From positions 1 through 13,611 of the forward strand of contig JANXMD010000631.1 of assembly GCA_025354845.1 (NCBI GenBank): a DNA stretch of 13,611 bases, given 5' to 3'. A program made the position numbers and the translations under genes. Source of the DNA: Verrucomicrobiota bacterium. GTDB taxonomy: Bacteria > Verrucomicrobiota > Verrucomicrobiia > Limisphaerales > UBA9464. Numbering within the stretch: the first letter of the stretch is position 1; each line of letters opens with the position of its first letter. The notes beneath the pieces were generated by a model, which worked only from the letters and a program-made list of their open reading frames with translations, searched no databases and was not told where the DNA came from. Below are positions 13,604 to 13,611 of this stretch, piece by piece.

Positions 13604-13611
13604 GTAACGCA

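Noticed and set aside
1..13611. Defence, prophage, secondary-metabolite or mobile-element system
   Set aside because: Every sizeable frame with a plausible protein matches housekeeping, envelope or RNA-modification families. No integrase, transposase, nuclease cluster or att-like site is seen.

Overview
The window looks like chromosomal core DNA from a Gram-negative bacterium, high in GC (roughly 60% or more by eye). It is most likely a member of the Verrucomicrobiota, possibly the Pedosphaera/Limisphaerales side. This placement is inference. It rests on lipopolysaccharide (LPS) export and Kdo genes together with HPr kinase, a UVR-motif protein of the type I know from verrucomicrobia, a DUF6580 membrane protein, Rho with a long Ala-rich N-terminal extension, intergenic repeats built on AACCACAGATGGACACAGAT, and gene starts that lack Shine-Dalgarno sequences. 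No phage, insertion sequence, CRISPR, tRNA, rRNA or defence gene is visible.

Layout, left to right. radC (minus, C-terminal end cut by the window edge) diverges from a plus-strand run across a 350-bp spacer that carries three copies of a dispersed repeat. The plus-strand run is rsmI (16S rRNA methyltransferase), a UVR-motif protein, a GatB/YqeY-domain protein, then pgsA and pgpA, which carry out consecutive steps of phosphatidylglycerol synthesis. Converging on pgpA is a minus-strand pair: a YfcE-type phosphoesterase and a DUF6580 membrane protein. A plus-strand RluA-type pseudouridine synthase follows. A 233-bp spacer with several hairpins separates it from the next minus-strand block.

The right half is entirely minus strand. 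In transcription order it reads rpiB-glyA (one fused open reading frame), a 254-bp spacer with hairpins, then rho, kdsC, lptC, lptA, lptB and hprK, with only 6 to 32 bp between genes. kdsC makes Kdo for the LPS core and lptA/B/C build the LPS export bridge and motor. hprK and rho are regulatory genes at the two ends of this apparent envelope operon.

The most notable points are the RpiB-GlyA fusion, the operon that brackets LPS genes with rho and hprK, the absence of Shine-Dalgarno motifs in front of every start codon with several GTG/TTG starts, and the dispersed repeats and hairpins in the spacers. I do not see an undescribed multi-gene system here.
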